Below are positions 7,116 through 15,900 of a stretch of 64,000 nt of DNA, one piece after another. Source of the stretch: Amycolatopsis sacchari (GTDB lineage: Bacteria > Actinomycetota > Actinomycetes > Mycobacteriales > Pseudonocardiaceae); NCBI RefSeq assembly GCF_900114035.1, contig NZ_FORP01000018.1:1-64000 (forward strand), in the 5' to 3' direction. How positions within the stretch are numbered: position 1 is the stretch's first letter; every line of letters starts with the position of its first letter. Made by a program: the position numbers and the translations under genes. The notes under the pieces were generated by a model. The model saw only the letters and a program-made list of their open reading frames with translations. It was not told the origin of the DNA and made no database searches.

Positions 7116-7922
7116 ATGAGGTCGGAAGATCTGCATGCATTCGCTCGCCGGTATCTTATGGACAGATATGGGGATCTGTCTGATAGGTACACGCACGTAC
7201 GTGGCGAAAGTGATGTCTCCAGTGAAGGAGAAGAACCTTCGGATCGTCGAAACCTTCCGCTTCGTTATAATTTCGCGGCGGCCGCGTTAGAGGAGATCGA
7301 ACGGTTCGACCCAGATCATCTCCCTGTCCTGGACGAGTTGGCGCCGGCGTTGATGAGAGCCGGTGAGCGCGCGCAGTCGACAATTGGCGAACAGTTGCGA
7401 AGCCAAGAGGGGTACGAGACGCTCGCAGAGGAGCGTGAGCTTTTCGATGCTGCGGTGGCCTCTTGGTCGGCAGGTCGCGTTCCTGTCATCGAAGTGCCGG
7501 CTTATAGGCGAGTGCTGGGTGCGGACGAGTCGGTCGCCTGGCGTCACGGGGTTGAACAGCGGTGGGGTGTTCAGGGGCTGAACTGGCACCCCATGATCAC
7601 GACGCAAGTGCCCGATGCCGTGCTGGTGCTTCGCGATGAATGCATGTGGACCGCCGACGGCGTGAACGCGACTCGTCGAGTGCTGCGCGACATGGGCGTG
7701 CGCCGCGTGATGGAGTTGCGAGAGTACGGGGCGGATTACGAGATCGATGTGGAGTTGGTAGCCTTGCGATTCGCGGGCACCGAGAGCATCTGGACGGGCG
7801 AGACTCCAGACTGGATCGCCTTCGCGTCCCACGAACAGACGATCGCACTTGGCGGCGAGATCGCAACGCTACTTCCTCAGGTTTGGCCAGAATCGCTGAG
7901 GTGGCGTTGGCGAGGATGGTGA
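7116..7922 (+). CDS. Hypothetical protein of the third cassette
   Basis: A 268-aa protein of unknown family. ATG 7116 is chosen because GGAAAG lies about 9 nt upstream; a GTG at 7056 would add 20 residues. The N-terminal third is charged (SEDLHAFARRYLMDRYG). The middle is helical (ALMRAGERAQSTIGEQL) and the C-terminal part is rich in Trp and hydrophobic strands (DWIAFASHEQTIALGG, WPESLRWRWRGW). No signal peptide is present. Position behind a toxin-tail remnant makes it an immunity candidate, though it is longer than most. No catalytic motif is visible. The next 194 bp up to the PaaX stop hold nothing assignable. Confidence 0.6.
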   Translation: MRSEDLHAFARRYLMDRYGDLSDRYTHVRGESDVSSEGEEPSDRRNLPLRYNFAAAALEEIERFDPDHLPVLDELAPALMRAGERAQSTIGEQLRSQEGYETLAEERELFDAAVASWSAGRVPVIEVPAYRRVLGADESVAWRHGVEQRWGVQGLNWHPMITTQVPDAVLVLRDECMWTADGVNATRRVLRDMGVRRVMELREYGADYEIDVELVALRFAGTESIWTGETPDWIAFASHEQTIALGGEIATLLPQVWPESLRWRWRGW

Positions 7923-8116
7923 GCGGAACCGGCGACCCGTGCTCCAAAGAGAATGTGGTGAACGAAGAGGCCTTCGGCGCGGTCTTGTTCGCGTGTTGCT
8001 CACTCGAAATAATGGCAGAATTACCTTTTACGAGGTGGACGGGCCCGCGCGGCGCAGAACCTGGACACCCCGTCATTCGCCGGACGAACGTGCCCTGCTG
8101 CCACAGGGGCGCAGCC

Positions 8117-8980
8117 TCACCGTGCGGCTAGCCGGTCCGCCTCCGCGTCTGTGATCGTGTCCAGCACCTCCGCCGCGATGGCGTTCGCGGCGGGCTTCAG
8201 TTCCGCGCTGAGGTTGTGGAACAGTTCCTGCGCCGGTTCGGCGGGCCAGTCGGCCGGGAGGTGTTCCCTCGGCAGGCGCGGGTCCTGCCGGATGGTTTGC
8301 AGCCAGTCCGACTCCAGCAGCAGGTCGCGCGCCAGGCTGTCCGGGGCCTGCGCCTCCGGGTCCCGCCACCGCGACAGGAACGCCCGGTAGTGCCCCGCCA
8401 GCCGCTCGATGTCCCACGCCTCCGCGACCACCTCGGCGACGTGCGTGGGCGGCAGCGCCCTGGCCTGGAACACCTTCACGTGCCCGTCGGTGCCCAGCCC
8501 GTCCAGCAACCCGGCCGCGTCGACCGTGCCGGGGGCGATCCACAGTCCACTTTGGAGGCTGCCGAACCCGGCCCACAGCAACCGCGACCGCAGCGCGTGC
8601 CGTTGCCGCTGCCACGACTCGGGCATCGAGAACCCGAGCAGCGTCCACGTGCCGTCCCAGTGCCGGTTGACCGCGCCCGCCTCCCAGATGCGCCGCCTGC
8701 CGTCGTGCAGGATCGCGCGCGAATGGGGCGTCAGTCCGATGTAGACGTTCCGGCCCTGGCGCACCCGGCGCAGCAGGCCCCGGCGGGCCATCCGGCTCAG
8801 CGTGGACCGAGTGGCGTGCTCGGAGACGCCGGCGCGGTCGAGCACGTCGAGCACGCTCGCCGTGGCCACGTGGATCCCCTGGTCGAGGACGTGGCCGCCG
8901 AAGAACGTGAGCAGCAGCGCCTGGGGCCGCGGTGTCTCGGCAGCGACGCCCTCGGTGACGGGAGCGGCCAGATCGGTCAC
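8117..8980 (-). CDS. PaaX family transcriptional repressor
   Basis: A 287-aa regulator starting at GTG. The N-terminal winged helix (QALLLTFFGGHVLDQG, VSEHATRSTLSRMARRGLL, residues about 20-85) and the C-terminal PaaX-type domain (DGTWTLLGFSMPES, LWAGFGSLQSGLWIAPG) are both present at full length. PaaX proteins repress phenylacetate catabolism and other aromatic or acid catabolic genes by sensing acyl-CoA ligands. No paa genes are in the window. The divergent neighbour is an MHS-type transporter, so the likely target here is uptake of a carboxylate. The effector is unknown. Confidence 0.92.
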   Translation of the reverse strand: MTDLAAPVTEGVAAETPRPQALLLTFFGGHVLDQGIHVATASVLDVLDRAGVSEHATRSTLSRMARRGLLRRVRQGRNVYIGLTPHSRAILHDGRRRIWEAGAVNRHWDGTWTLLGFSMPESWQRQRHALRSRLLWAGFGSLQSGLWIAPGTVDAAGLLDGLGTDGHVKVFQARALPPTHVAEVVAEAWDIERLAGHYRAFLSRWRDPEAQAPDSLARDLLLESDWLQTIRQDPRLPREHLPADWPAEPAQELFHNLSAELKPAANAIAAEVLDTITDAEADRLAAR

Positions 8981-9018
8981 GGAACGAGCATAAGCCCGTC
9001 CTGATGTTGGGCAATCTC

Positions 9019-9071
9019 TTGACGACGATCACCAATCTGCTTAACGTTCGACGCGACGTGACGCGGGTCAC
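9019..9071 (+). promoter_or_regulatory. Promoter and palindrome upstream of the MFS gene
   Basis: TTGACG (9019-9024) and TAACGT (9042-9047) with a 17-bp spacer form a plausible sigma-70-type promoter reading towards the transporter. Eleven bases downstream lies GTGACGCGGGTCAC (9058-9071), a perfect 5-bp inverted repeat around GCGG, well placed to block this promoter. PaaX is the obvious candidate binder; this is inference. Confidence 0.45.
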
Positions 9072-9100
9072 GCGAGGTCGGCGACGAGGCAGGACACGCG

Positions 9101-10399
9101 ATGGCAGACAACCTCCGGTCGCGCGCGCAGCTGCGCCGCGCGGTGCTCTCCAGCTATCTCGGCAGCGTGATCGAGTACTACGACTTCCTGCTCTACGCGA
9201 CCGCGTCGGCGGTCGTGTTCACCAAGGTCTTCTTCTCGAGCCTGGACCCGGTGGTCGGCACGATCGCCAGTCTCGGCACGTTCACGACCGGCTACCTGGC
9301 CCGCCCGCTCGGCGGGATCATCTTCGGGCACTTCGGCGACCTGCTGGGCCGCAAGCGGATGCTCGTGATCACCATGACGATGATGGGCCTCGCGAGCACC
9401 CTGATCGGCGTGCTGCCCACCTACGCGCAGATCGGCGTGTGGGCACCGATCCTGCTCATCGTGCTCCGCGTGCTGCAGGGCATCGCCGTCGGCGGCGAGT
9501 GGGGCGGCGCGGTGCTGATGTCCGCCGAGCACGCGACGACCCGCCGCGGGCTGTGGGCGAGCTTCACCAACGCCGGCGCGCCGAGCGGCATGGTGGTCTC
9601 GACGCTGATGCTCACGCTCATGGGCGCGGTGACGACCGACGCGCAGTTCCTCTCCTGGGGCTGGCGCGTACCGTTCCTGCTCAGCGTGGTGCTGCTGGCG
9701 ATCGGCTTGTTCGTCCGGCTGAAGGTCGACGAGACCCCGGTCTTCGCCGCCACGCGCCGCCCGTCCCGCGCACCGTTGCTGGAGGTGCTGCGCAGGCACC
9801 CGAAGAACCTGCTGCTGGCGATCGGTGTCGGCTTCGGTGCGTTCGTCGCACAGGGCACGCTGACCACGTACATCCTGTCCTACGCAGTGCACGCGGGTTT
9901 CCCGCGCCAGACCGTGCTCAACGCGATCACGGTGTCCTCGGTCGGTGCGGTGCTCGGCATCGTCGGCTACTCCGCGCTGTCCGACCGCGTCGGTCGCCGT
10001 CCCGTCGTGATCGCCGGGGCGCTGGCCACCGGTGTGGTCGGGTTCCTGCTGTTCCCGTTGATCGACACCGGTTCGGCGGCGTTGCTCACCCTCGCCGTGG
10101 TGCTGGGGCAGTCGGTCGCGCACCCGGCGATGTACGGGCCGCTGGCCGCCTTGTGCACCGAGCTGTTCGGCACCCGCACCCGCTACACCGGCGCGTCGCT
10201 GGGGTACCAGATCGCCGGGCTGGGCGCGGGCATCGCGCCCGTCGTGTTCGCGGCGCTCGCCGGGGTGGGCACGGGCCTGATCTCCGCCGTGATCGCCGCC
10301 TGCTGCCTCGTCACGGTCGGGTGCGTGCTCGCGCTCCGCGAGAGCAGCCGCGTGGACCTGGCCGAGCCGCGGGCCGTGGCGGAAGAGGCGCGCCGGTGA
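9101..10399 (+). CDS. MFS transporter, metabolite:H+ symporter (MHS) type
   Basis: A 432-aa inner-membrane symporter with about 12 hydrophobic segments. MHS hallmarks are SSYLGSVIEYYDFLLYATAS at the N-terminus, PLGGIIFGHFGDLLGRKRML in the first cytoplasmic loop, GIAVGGEWGGAVLM in helix 4-5, and ALSDRVGRRPV in the second half. Characterised members (ShiA, ProP, KgtP types) move shikimate, osmolytes or dicarboxylates with protons. The substrate here is not predictable beyond small organic acids. It diverges from PaaX and overlaps the following hydrolase gene by 4 bp, so the two are probably co-transcribed. Confidence 0.93.
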   Translation: MADNLRSRAQLRRAVLSSYLGSVIEYYDFLLYATASAVVFTKVFFSSLDPVVGTIASLGTFTTGYLARPLGGIIFGHFGDLLGRKRMLVITMTMMGLASTLIGVLPTYAQIGVWAPILLIVLRVLQGIAVGGEWGGAVLMSAEHATTRRGLWASFTNAGAPSGMVVSTLMLTLMGAVTTDAQFLSWGWRVPFLLSVVLLAIGLFVRLKVDETPVFAATRRPSRAPLLEVLRRHPKNLLLAIGVGFGAFVAQGTLTTYILSYAVHAGFPRQTVLNAITVSSVGAVLGIVGYSALSDRVGRRPVVIAGALATGVVGFLLFPLIDTGSAALLTLAVVLGQSVAHPAMYGPLAALCTELFGTRTRYTGASLGYQIAGLGAGIAPVVFAALAGVGTGLISAVIAACCLVTVGCVLALRESSRVDLAEPRAVAEEARR

Positions 10400-11706
10400 G
10401 GCGGGTCGCCGCACTGCTGGCCGCGCTGCTCCTGGCGGTCGTGCTCACGCCGGCCGCGGCGGCCGAGGAAACGGGGCACCTCACCGGAACCCTGCCGAGC
10501 GGTGCGCGGTGGGTGGCGGACGTGCCGGAGTCGTGGAACGGCACGATCATCCTGTACAGCCACGGTTTCGGGCCGCTGGAGCCGCAGAACGCACCGGACG
10601 CGGACACCGCGAGGGCGCTGCTCGCCGACGGCTACGCCCTCGTCGGCTCGTCCTACTCGGGACCTTCGCTGTGGGCACTGGAATCCGCGGTGCGCGACCA
10701 GTTCGGCGCGCTGGCCGCGCTCGAAGCGAGGATCGGCCCGGCCCACCGCACGCTCGCGTGGGGCACGTCCATGGGCGGCCTGGTGAGCGCGCTCGAAGCC
10801 GAGGACGCGCGGCACCGCATCGACGGCGCGCTCACCACGTGCGGCCTCGTCGGCGGCGCGCTGAACCTGAACAACTACCAGCTCGACGGCGAGTACGCGC
10901 TGTCCCGGTTGCTCGCGCCGGGGCAGGACGTGAAGCTCGTCCGCTACGGCAGCCAGGACGAGGCGAACGCGGCGGCGGCCACCCTGGCCGGGATCACGAA
11001 CGCTGCGCAGGCCACCCCGGCCGGGCGGGCGCGCATCGCGCTCGCCGCCGCGCTCATGAACGTCCCCACGTGGTACACCGGCGACGCCGCGCCACGGGAC
11101 TACGAAACCCAGGAACAGCAGCAGGAACAGGCGCTCACGCAGTTCGTGCTCGGCTTCGTGCTGTCCGGGCGGTACCAGGTCGAACTCGCCGCCGGCGGCA
11201 ACAGCGCGGCCAACGCCGGGGTCGACTACCGGGCACTGCTGGAGCGCAGCAGCCACGCTCCGCAGGTGAAGGCGCTCTACCGCCGCGCTGGTCTGGACCT
11301 CCAGGCGGACCTGGCGGCACTGACCCGTGACGCCGACGTCAAGGCCGATCCGCGTGCGGTTGCGACGCTGGCCCGCACGTCCGTGCCGACCGGCCGGATC
11401 CGCGTGCCGGAGCTGACGATCCACACCGTCGCGGACCAGCTCGTGCCTGTCGAGCAGGAGAACTGGTACGGGAGGCTGGTGACCGGCGCCGGTCGCGGGC
11501 AGCTGCTGCGGCAGGCGTACGTCGAGGGCACCGGGCACTGCGCGTTCCGGCCCGCGGAGACGATCGCCGCACTGCACGCGCTCGAATTCCGTGTCAGCAC
11601 GGGGATCTGGGCCGACCGGGCGGAACCCGAACGGCTCAACGCGGCGGCGGGCACCGGCCGGTACGTGCGGTTCGCCGTGCCGCCGTTGACCGGTGCGCGG
11701 CGCTGA
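10396..11706 (+). CDS. Secreted alpha/beta-hydrolase
   Basis: A 436-aa protein starting at a GTG that overlaps the MFS stop (GTGA). The signal peptide RRVAALLAALLLAVVLTP AAAA is followed by a mature alpha/beta-hydrolase. A strand and loop with the oxyanion HGF (IILYSHGFGPLE) come first, then the nucleophile elbow GTSMGG. Later come the acid-bearing strand (HTVADQLVPVEQ) and a candidate catalytic His (GTGHCAF). The middle carries a helical lid region of about 150 residues. The substrate is likely an ester or peptide-like bond outside the cell. Coupling to an MHS importer suggests extracellular release of an acid that is then imported; that is inference. Confidence 0.8.
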   Translation: MRRVAALLAALLLAVVLTPAAAAEETGHLTGTLPSGARWVADVPESWNGTIILYSHGFGPLEPQNAPDADTARALLADGYALVGSSYSGPSLWALESAVRDQFGALAALEARIGPAHRTLAWGTSMGGLVSALEAEDARHRIDGALTTCGLVGGALNLNNYQLDGEYALSRLLAPGQDVKLVRYGSQDEANAAAATLAGITNAAQATPAGRARIALAAALMNVPTWYTGDAAPRDYETQEQQQEQALTQFVLGFVLSGRYQVELAAGGNSAANAGVDYRALLERSSHAPQVKALYRRAGLDLQADLAALTRDADVKADPRAVATLARTSVPTGRIRVPELTIHTVADQLVPVEQENWYGRLVTGAGRGQLLRQAYVEGTGHCAFRPAETIAALHALEFRVSTGIWADRAEPERLNAAAGTGRYVRFAVPPLTGARR

Positions 11707-11730
11707 ACGTCAGGTTGCGCCATCCGGTTC

Positions 11731-11759
11731 TTGTCAAAAGCTGGCACACCCCTTACGTT
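11731..11759 (+). promoter_or_regulatory. Promoter of the first ALF-repeat gene
   Basis: TTGTCA (11731-11736) and TACGTT (11754-11759) are separated by 17 bp, about 45 bp before the ATG at 11806. This is the best promoter candidate for the ALF-protein locus and is independent of the hydrolase gene ending at 11706. Confidence 0.5.
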
Positions 11760-11805
11760 CGCTTTACCGCGGAACCTCGTCCGCGGGACTGGGGCAGGGG
11801 GTTTC

Positions 11806-12858
11806 ATGCGCAAGCGCGCGCTTTTCGGTGCGGCGTGCCTGGGGGTCGCCGCTGTGCTCGGGCCGCTGGTCGCGGCCGGGCCGGCACTCGCGGCGGAAGT
11901 CCGGGTGCAGTCGGGTCCGGCGGACGAGCTGTGGGTGCGCTACCTCGCGCAGTACGACCCGCGGTCGACGGTGCGGATCGCGGCGTGGCAGGCGTTGTTG
12001 TCCAGCGCGCCGGACGCCGCGATCGACCGGTTCCTCGAGTCCGGATACGACTACGCCGTCCAACTCGCGGCCCAGCGAAAGGCGCGTAACGCGGACTTCG
12101 CCAAGCGCGTGCTGGCCGCGTTCACCGCCGAGTTCTCGCCCGAGGTGCACGCCGCCGCGCAGTTCGCGGTCAACAGCCGCGACGACGCCGACCGGGAACG
12201 GTTCGCCAACGGCGGTTTCGAGGCCGCGAAGCAGCGGGACAGCGCGGCCCGCGCCGCACGGGGCGAGCAGGCCGCCGCGCTCGCTGAGGCCGACCGCGCC
12301 TTCGTGCGCGGGCTCGCCGTGCAGGACCCGGGCGCGCAGGTACGGGGGAGCGCCGCCTACGCCGTGCGTCCCGGCGCGACGGACGCCGACCTCGTCGATT
12401 TCTTCGCCAACGGCTGGGCTTTCGGGGCCAGGCTCGACTTGGAGAGCTTCCGGCAGCAGGGCGCGGACAACGAAATTCGGTGGCGCGCCACGCTCACCGC
12501 GTTGCTCGCGGACGCGGCGGCAGCCGAGCAGGCCGCGCGCGAAGCCTCTGGTGAACTCGCCGAGCAGGCGAAGGCGGCAGCCGTTCGTGCGTGGCAGGCC
12601 GTCGGCGACCACACGGCTCCGGCGCGGTCGTACTGGGCCGAGGCGCAGCAACTGGCGCAGAGCCAGGCCGAAAACTGGGCCGCGGTGTACGCGGCCGCGA
12701 GTACGGCGACCGGGCCGAACTGGGTCGCCATCACCGGGCCCGCGCAGTCCGCGCAGTCCGATTGGGACGCCGAACGCACGCAGGCCGCGCAGCAGGCCCA
12801 GTACTGGGCCGCATTGCTGCAGCAGGCCCTCGACGGCGAGGCCCGAGTCCTCGCCTGA
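11806..12858 (+). CDS. Secreted ALF-repeat protein
   Basis: A 350-aa exported protein. Signal peptide: MRKRALFGAACLGVAAVLG to about residue 32 (ALAAE). Three to four ALF-type repeats follow, each with a helix, an x-x-x-F-x-x-x-G-x-x-x-A core and a spacer: IDRFLESGYDYAVQLA, RERFANGGFEAAKQR and LVDFFANGWAFGARLD. The C-terminal 120 residues are an Ala/Gln-rich helix (AEAQQLAQSQAENWA). ALF repeats are known as short repeats of unknown function in actinobacterial secreted proteins and at the N-termini of polymorphic toxins. The next gene is such a toxin with the same repeats, so this protein may assist its export or anchoring. No catalytic motif is seen. Confidence 0.85.
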   Translation: MRKRALFGAACLGVAAVLGPLVAAGPALAAEVRVQSGPADELWVRYLAQYDPRSTVRIAAWQALLSSAPDAAIDRFLESGYDYAVQLAAQRKARNADFAKRVLAAFTAEFSPEVHAAAQFAVNSRDDADRERFANGGFEAAKQRDSAARAARGEQAAALAEADRAFVRGLAVQDPGAQVRGSAAYAVRPGATDADLVDFFANGWAFGARLDLESFRQQGADNEIRWRATLTALLADAAAAEQAAREASGELAEQAKAAAVRAWQAVGDHTAPARSYWAEAQQLAQSQAENWAAVYAAASTATGPNWVAITGPAQSAQSDWDAERTQAAQQAQYWAALLQQALDGEARVLA

Positions 12859-12866
12859 GCACTTCC

Positions 12867-12889
12867 CGCGCCCGTGGTGGGCGCGTTTT
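12867..12889 (+). terminator. Rho-independent terminator after the first ALF gene
   Basis: CGCGCCC (12867-12873) and GGGCGCG (12879-12885) form a perfect 7-bp stem with a 5-nt loop, followed by TTTT. It lies 8 bp after the stop codon and separates this gene from the toxin gene, which starts 26 bp further on. Confidence 0.8.
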
Positions 12890-12914
12890 CGCCGTCCACA
12901 CTGGGGAGTTCGAG

Positions 12915-15900
12915 TTGACGCACGTCCGAAGATGCCTGTCGGCCCTGTTGGCCTTCGTCCTGCTGGCGGGGCTGATCCAGCCGCCGCCGGTGCTGGCCGC
13001 GACCCCGCTGCCCGCGACGGCGGCGGACGAGCCGACGTCGCCGCGGCCCATGCCGCCCGACCCGTACCAGGAGTGGGACGGTTCGGCGGGGGTGCCGGAC
13101 TGGGGTGATCCGCGGTTCCGGCAGCTCGTGGTGGACAACGCCGAGCTGGCGGAGGATCCCGAGGTCCGCGAGGCCGCCGCGGCCGCGCTGGCCGCCGGGA
13201 CCAACGCCGCGCTCATGGAGTTCCTCAACCAGGGACTGCGGGAGGCCAAGGCCAGGGCGACGGCGCGGAAGCAGGAGCAGGCGCGCCAGGACCGGGCGGC
13301 GATCGAGCCGCTGCGGGGCACGGGCGGACCGTACTTCAACGCCGAGGTCGAGCGCGTGCTGTCCGGTTCGGACTCCGACCGCATGCTGTTCCTGGCTTAC
13401 GGCAAGGAGATCGCGCAGCAGCGAGATGCCGACGCGACCCGTGGCGAGCAGGAACGGTTGGCGCAGCTGCGATCCCGGGTGCAGATGCTCGTCGGAGCGG
13501 GTGGTCCCGAGGTGAAGCGTGCGGCACAGGCCGCGTTGGACGGCGGCGACGCGGCGATCGCGGAGTTCCTCGCACGCGGTTACCTCCTGGCCGCGAAGGC
13601 GGACGCCGACGCGCGTGAGCAGTACCTGAAGGACCAGGAAGCCCGTGACGCCGCGGCCGAGCAGCTGTCCGACCTCGCCAAGCGCGCGGCCAGGGCGGCG
13701 CAGGCGCGCAAGGACCTGCTGGTGGCACACGGAAACGGCGTCCGCGCGCTGGAGCAGGCGGCGAACGCGCTGGTCTCGGCGAGCAACGAGGCACGCAGGG
13801 CGGCACAGATCCTGGCCGCCAACAAGGCGGGCGGGCAGCACCCGGCGGACGCGTTCACCGGCGTGAAGGAGGAGGTCGCGCGTCAGCTGGGGTACGCGAG
13901 GCAGGCGGCGACGGACGCGCAGCAGGCGTCGGCGGCGGCGCAGGTGCAGGCGAACGTCCTCGTCGAAACCGGGCTGACGTACGGCACGCAGTGGGCGGAC
14001 ATGGCGCGCGGCATGGCGAGCGCGGCGCAGGCGGCGGTCACCGCTTCGGAGACCGCGCAGCACGCGATCGACGCGACGGCGTTCACCGACCAGGCGCGCA
14101 ACGCGCAGGAAGAGGCCGAGCGGCACGCCGAGGAGGCGCACCAGTGGCGGCTGCACGCGGAGGAACACGCGCGTGCGGCGGCGCAGCTCGCGGACGCGGC
14201 GCGGGTGCAGGCGGATGCCGCCAAGGACGCGGCCGTGCGGACGAAGGCGGCGCGCCAGGCGGCGGAGGCCGCGGAAGCACAGGCGTGGGCGGCAGCAGAG
14301 CGCACGCGTACCGCGCGCCTGACGGCGGAGCGGGAGGCGGCGACGGCCGCGGCGGCACGGGCGACGGCCGAGCGTGAACGGTCCGCGGCTGCCGCGGCCC
14401 GGGCGCGGGCGGACCAGCAGGCGTCGGTCGCGCGATCGGCGCGGGCGGAGGCGGACCGGCAGGCCGGGATCGCGTCCGTGGCACGGCAGGGCGCGGACGA
14501 CGCCAACGGCCGCGCGGCGCAGGCGGAAACCAACGCGCGCAACGAAGAGCGGAACGCGGCGCAGGCCCGTAACCGGGCGTACGCGGCGGAGCGTGAACAG
14601 CGCGCGGCCGACGCGCGGTCGGCGGCGATGGACGCGATGGCCGCGGCGAGCCGCGGTGGGACGTATGAGAAACCGGCGCAGGACGCGGCGAACGAGGCAC
14701 GCGGGTATGCGACTGCCGCCCGTGCGGCTGCCGGTGCGGCACGCGGTGCGGCGAACACGGCGACGGGAGCCGCGGCGGGTGCGCGTGCGGCGGCGACGGA
14801 AGCGGGGGCGCACGCCGCACGGGCTCGGGCCGCCGCCCAGCAGGCCGCGGCCGCGGCGGCCCGCGCGAACGCCGCCGCGAACCAGGCCGAAGCCGAAGCA
14901 CGCGCCGCGCACGCCGCACGGTTGCGTGCGGACTCGGCGGCGTCGGACGCGACTTTCGAAGAGGCGCGTGCGGCGGAAGCGGCACGCAACGCGGTGTCGC
15001 TGGCGGAACAGGCGGCTTCGGAGGCGGTGCAGGCGGTTCGCTCCGCCGAGCGGACGCGTGCGGAGGCTGACGCGGCCGCAGCGGAGTCGGTGTCGGCGGC
15101 GACGCAGGCGGGGCTCGCGGTACAGGCGTCGGTGGCGGCGCGGGCTTCGTCCCAGGCGATCACGGACCCCGCGAACACCGCGATCACGGTCGTGGCGCCC
15201 TTCAGCGGCAGCGATCTCGGTGCGGATTTCGTGCTGCTGGTGGCGAACCAGGCGAAGGCCGTCGGTGCGGAGCAGGCGGCTGCCGCGGCGCGTGCCGCCG
15301 ACGAGGCGACGGAAGCTGCCCGGCTCGCGCAGGAAGCCGCGGACCGCGCGGCGGGTGAGGTCAAACCGGCGTACGACGCGGCCGCGGCGGCGTCGCGTTC
15401 GTCGGCGGCAGCGGCACGCTCGGCGGCGGAGGCACAGCAGGCGGCGGCCGACGCGGCGGTCGACGGAGCGGCGGCCCGCGCCGCGGCTTCCCGTGCGGCG
15501 CAAGCGGATGCGCAGGCCCACGACGACGCGGTGAAGGCCCGCGCGGCGGCGAACGCGGCGAGCAACGACGCGGCGATCGCGGGCCGGGCGGCGTCAGCGG
15601 CGGAACGCGACGCGGCGGCGGCTCGTGCGGCGGCGTCGGCAGCGGAGTCGGACGCGGCCGCGGCGCGCGACGCGGCAGGCCGGGCGGAAGCGGACGCCAC
15701 AGCGGCGGAAACGGCCGCGACGGAAGCCCAAACCCACGCCGACGCGACGGCGGAAGCGGCGCGGAACGCCATGCAGGCGGCCATCGACGCCGGACACGCC
15801 GCGGACCGGGCGGAACAGGCGGAGCGGGACCGGCAGGCGGCGGAGCGGGCGGCGCAGGCCGCGCAGGCGGGGGACGACGTCCCGGACATGACGGCGGAGG

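Noticed and set aside
12357-15521. 1054-codon open frame antisense to the Ala-rich toxin stalk, with Arg-rich translation
   Set aside because: It is a by-product of GC-rich Ala codons read backwards (Arg/Ala repeats), with no domain, start context or ribosome site.
13600-15900. Possible DNA tandem repeat in the toxin stalk
   Set aside because: The Ala-rich coding repeats have irregular unit length and codon choice; I see no fixed DNA period.
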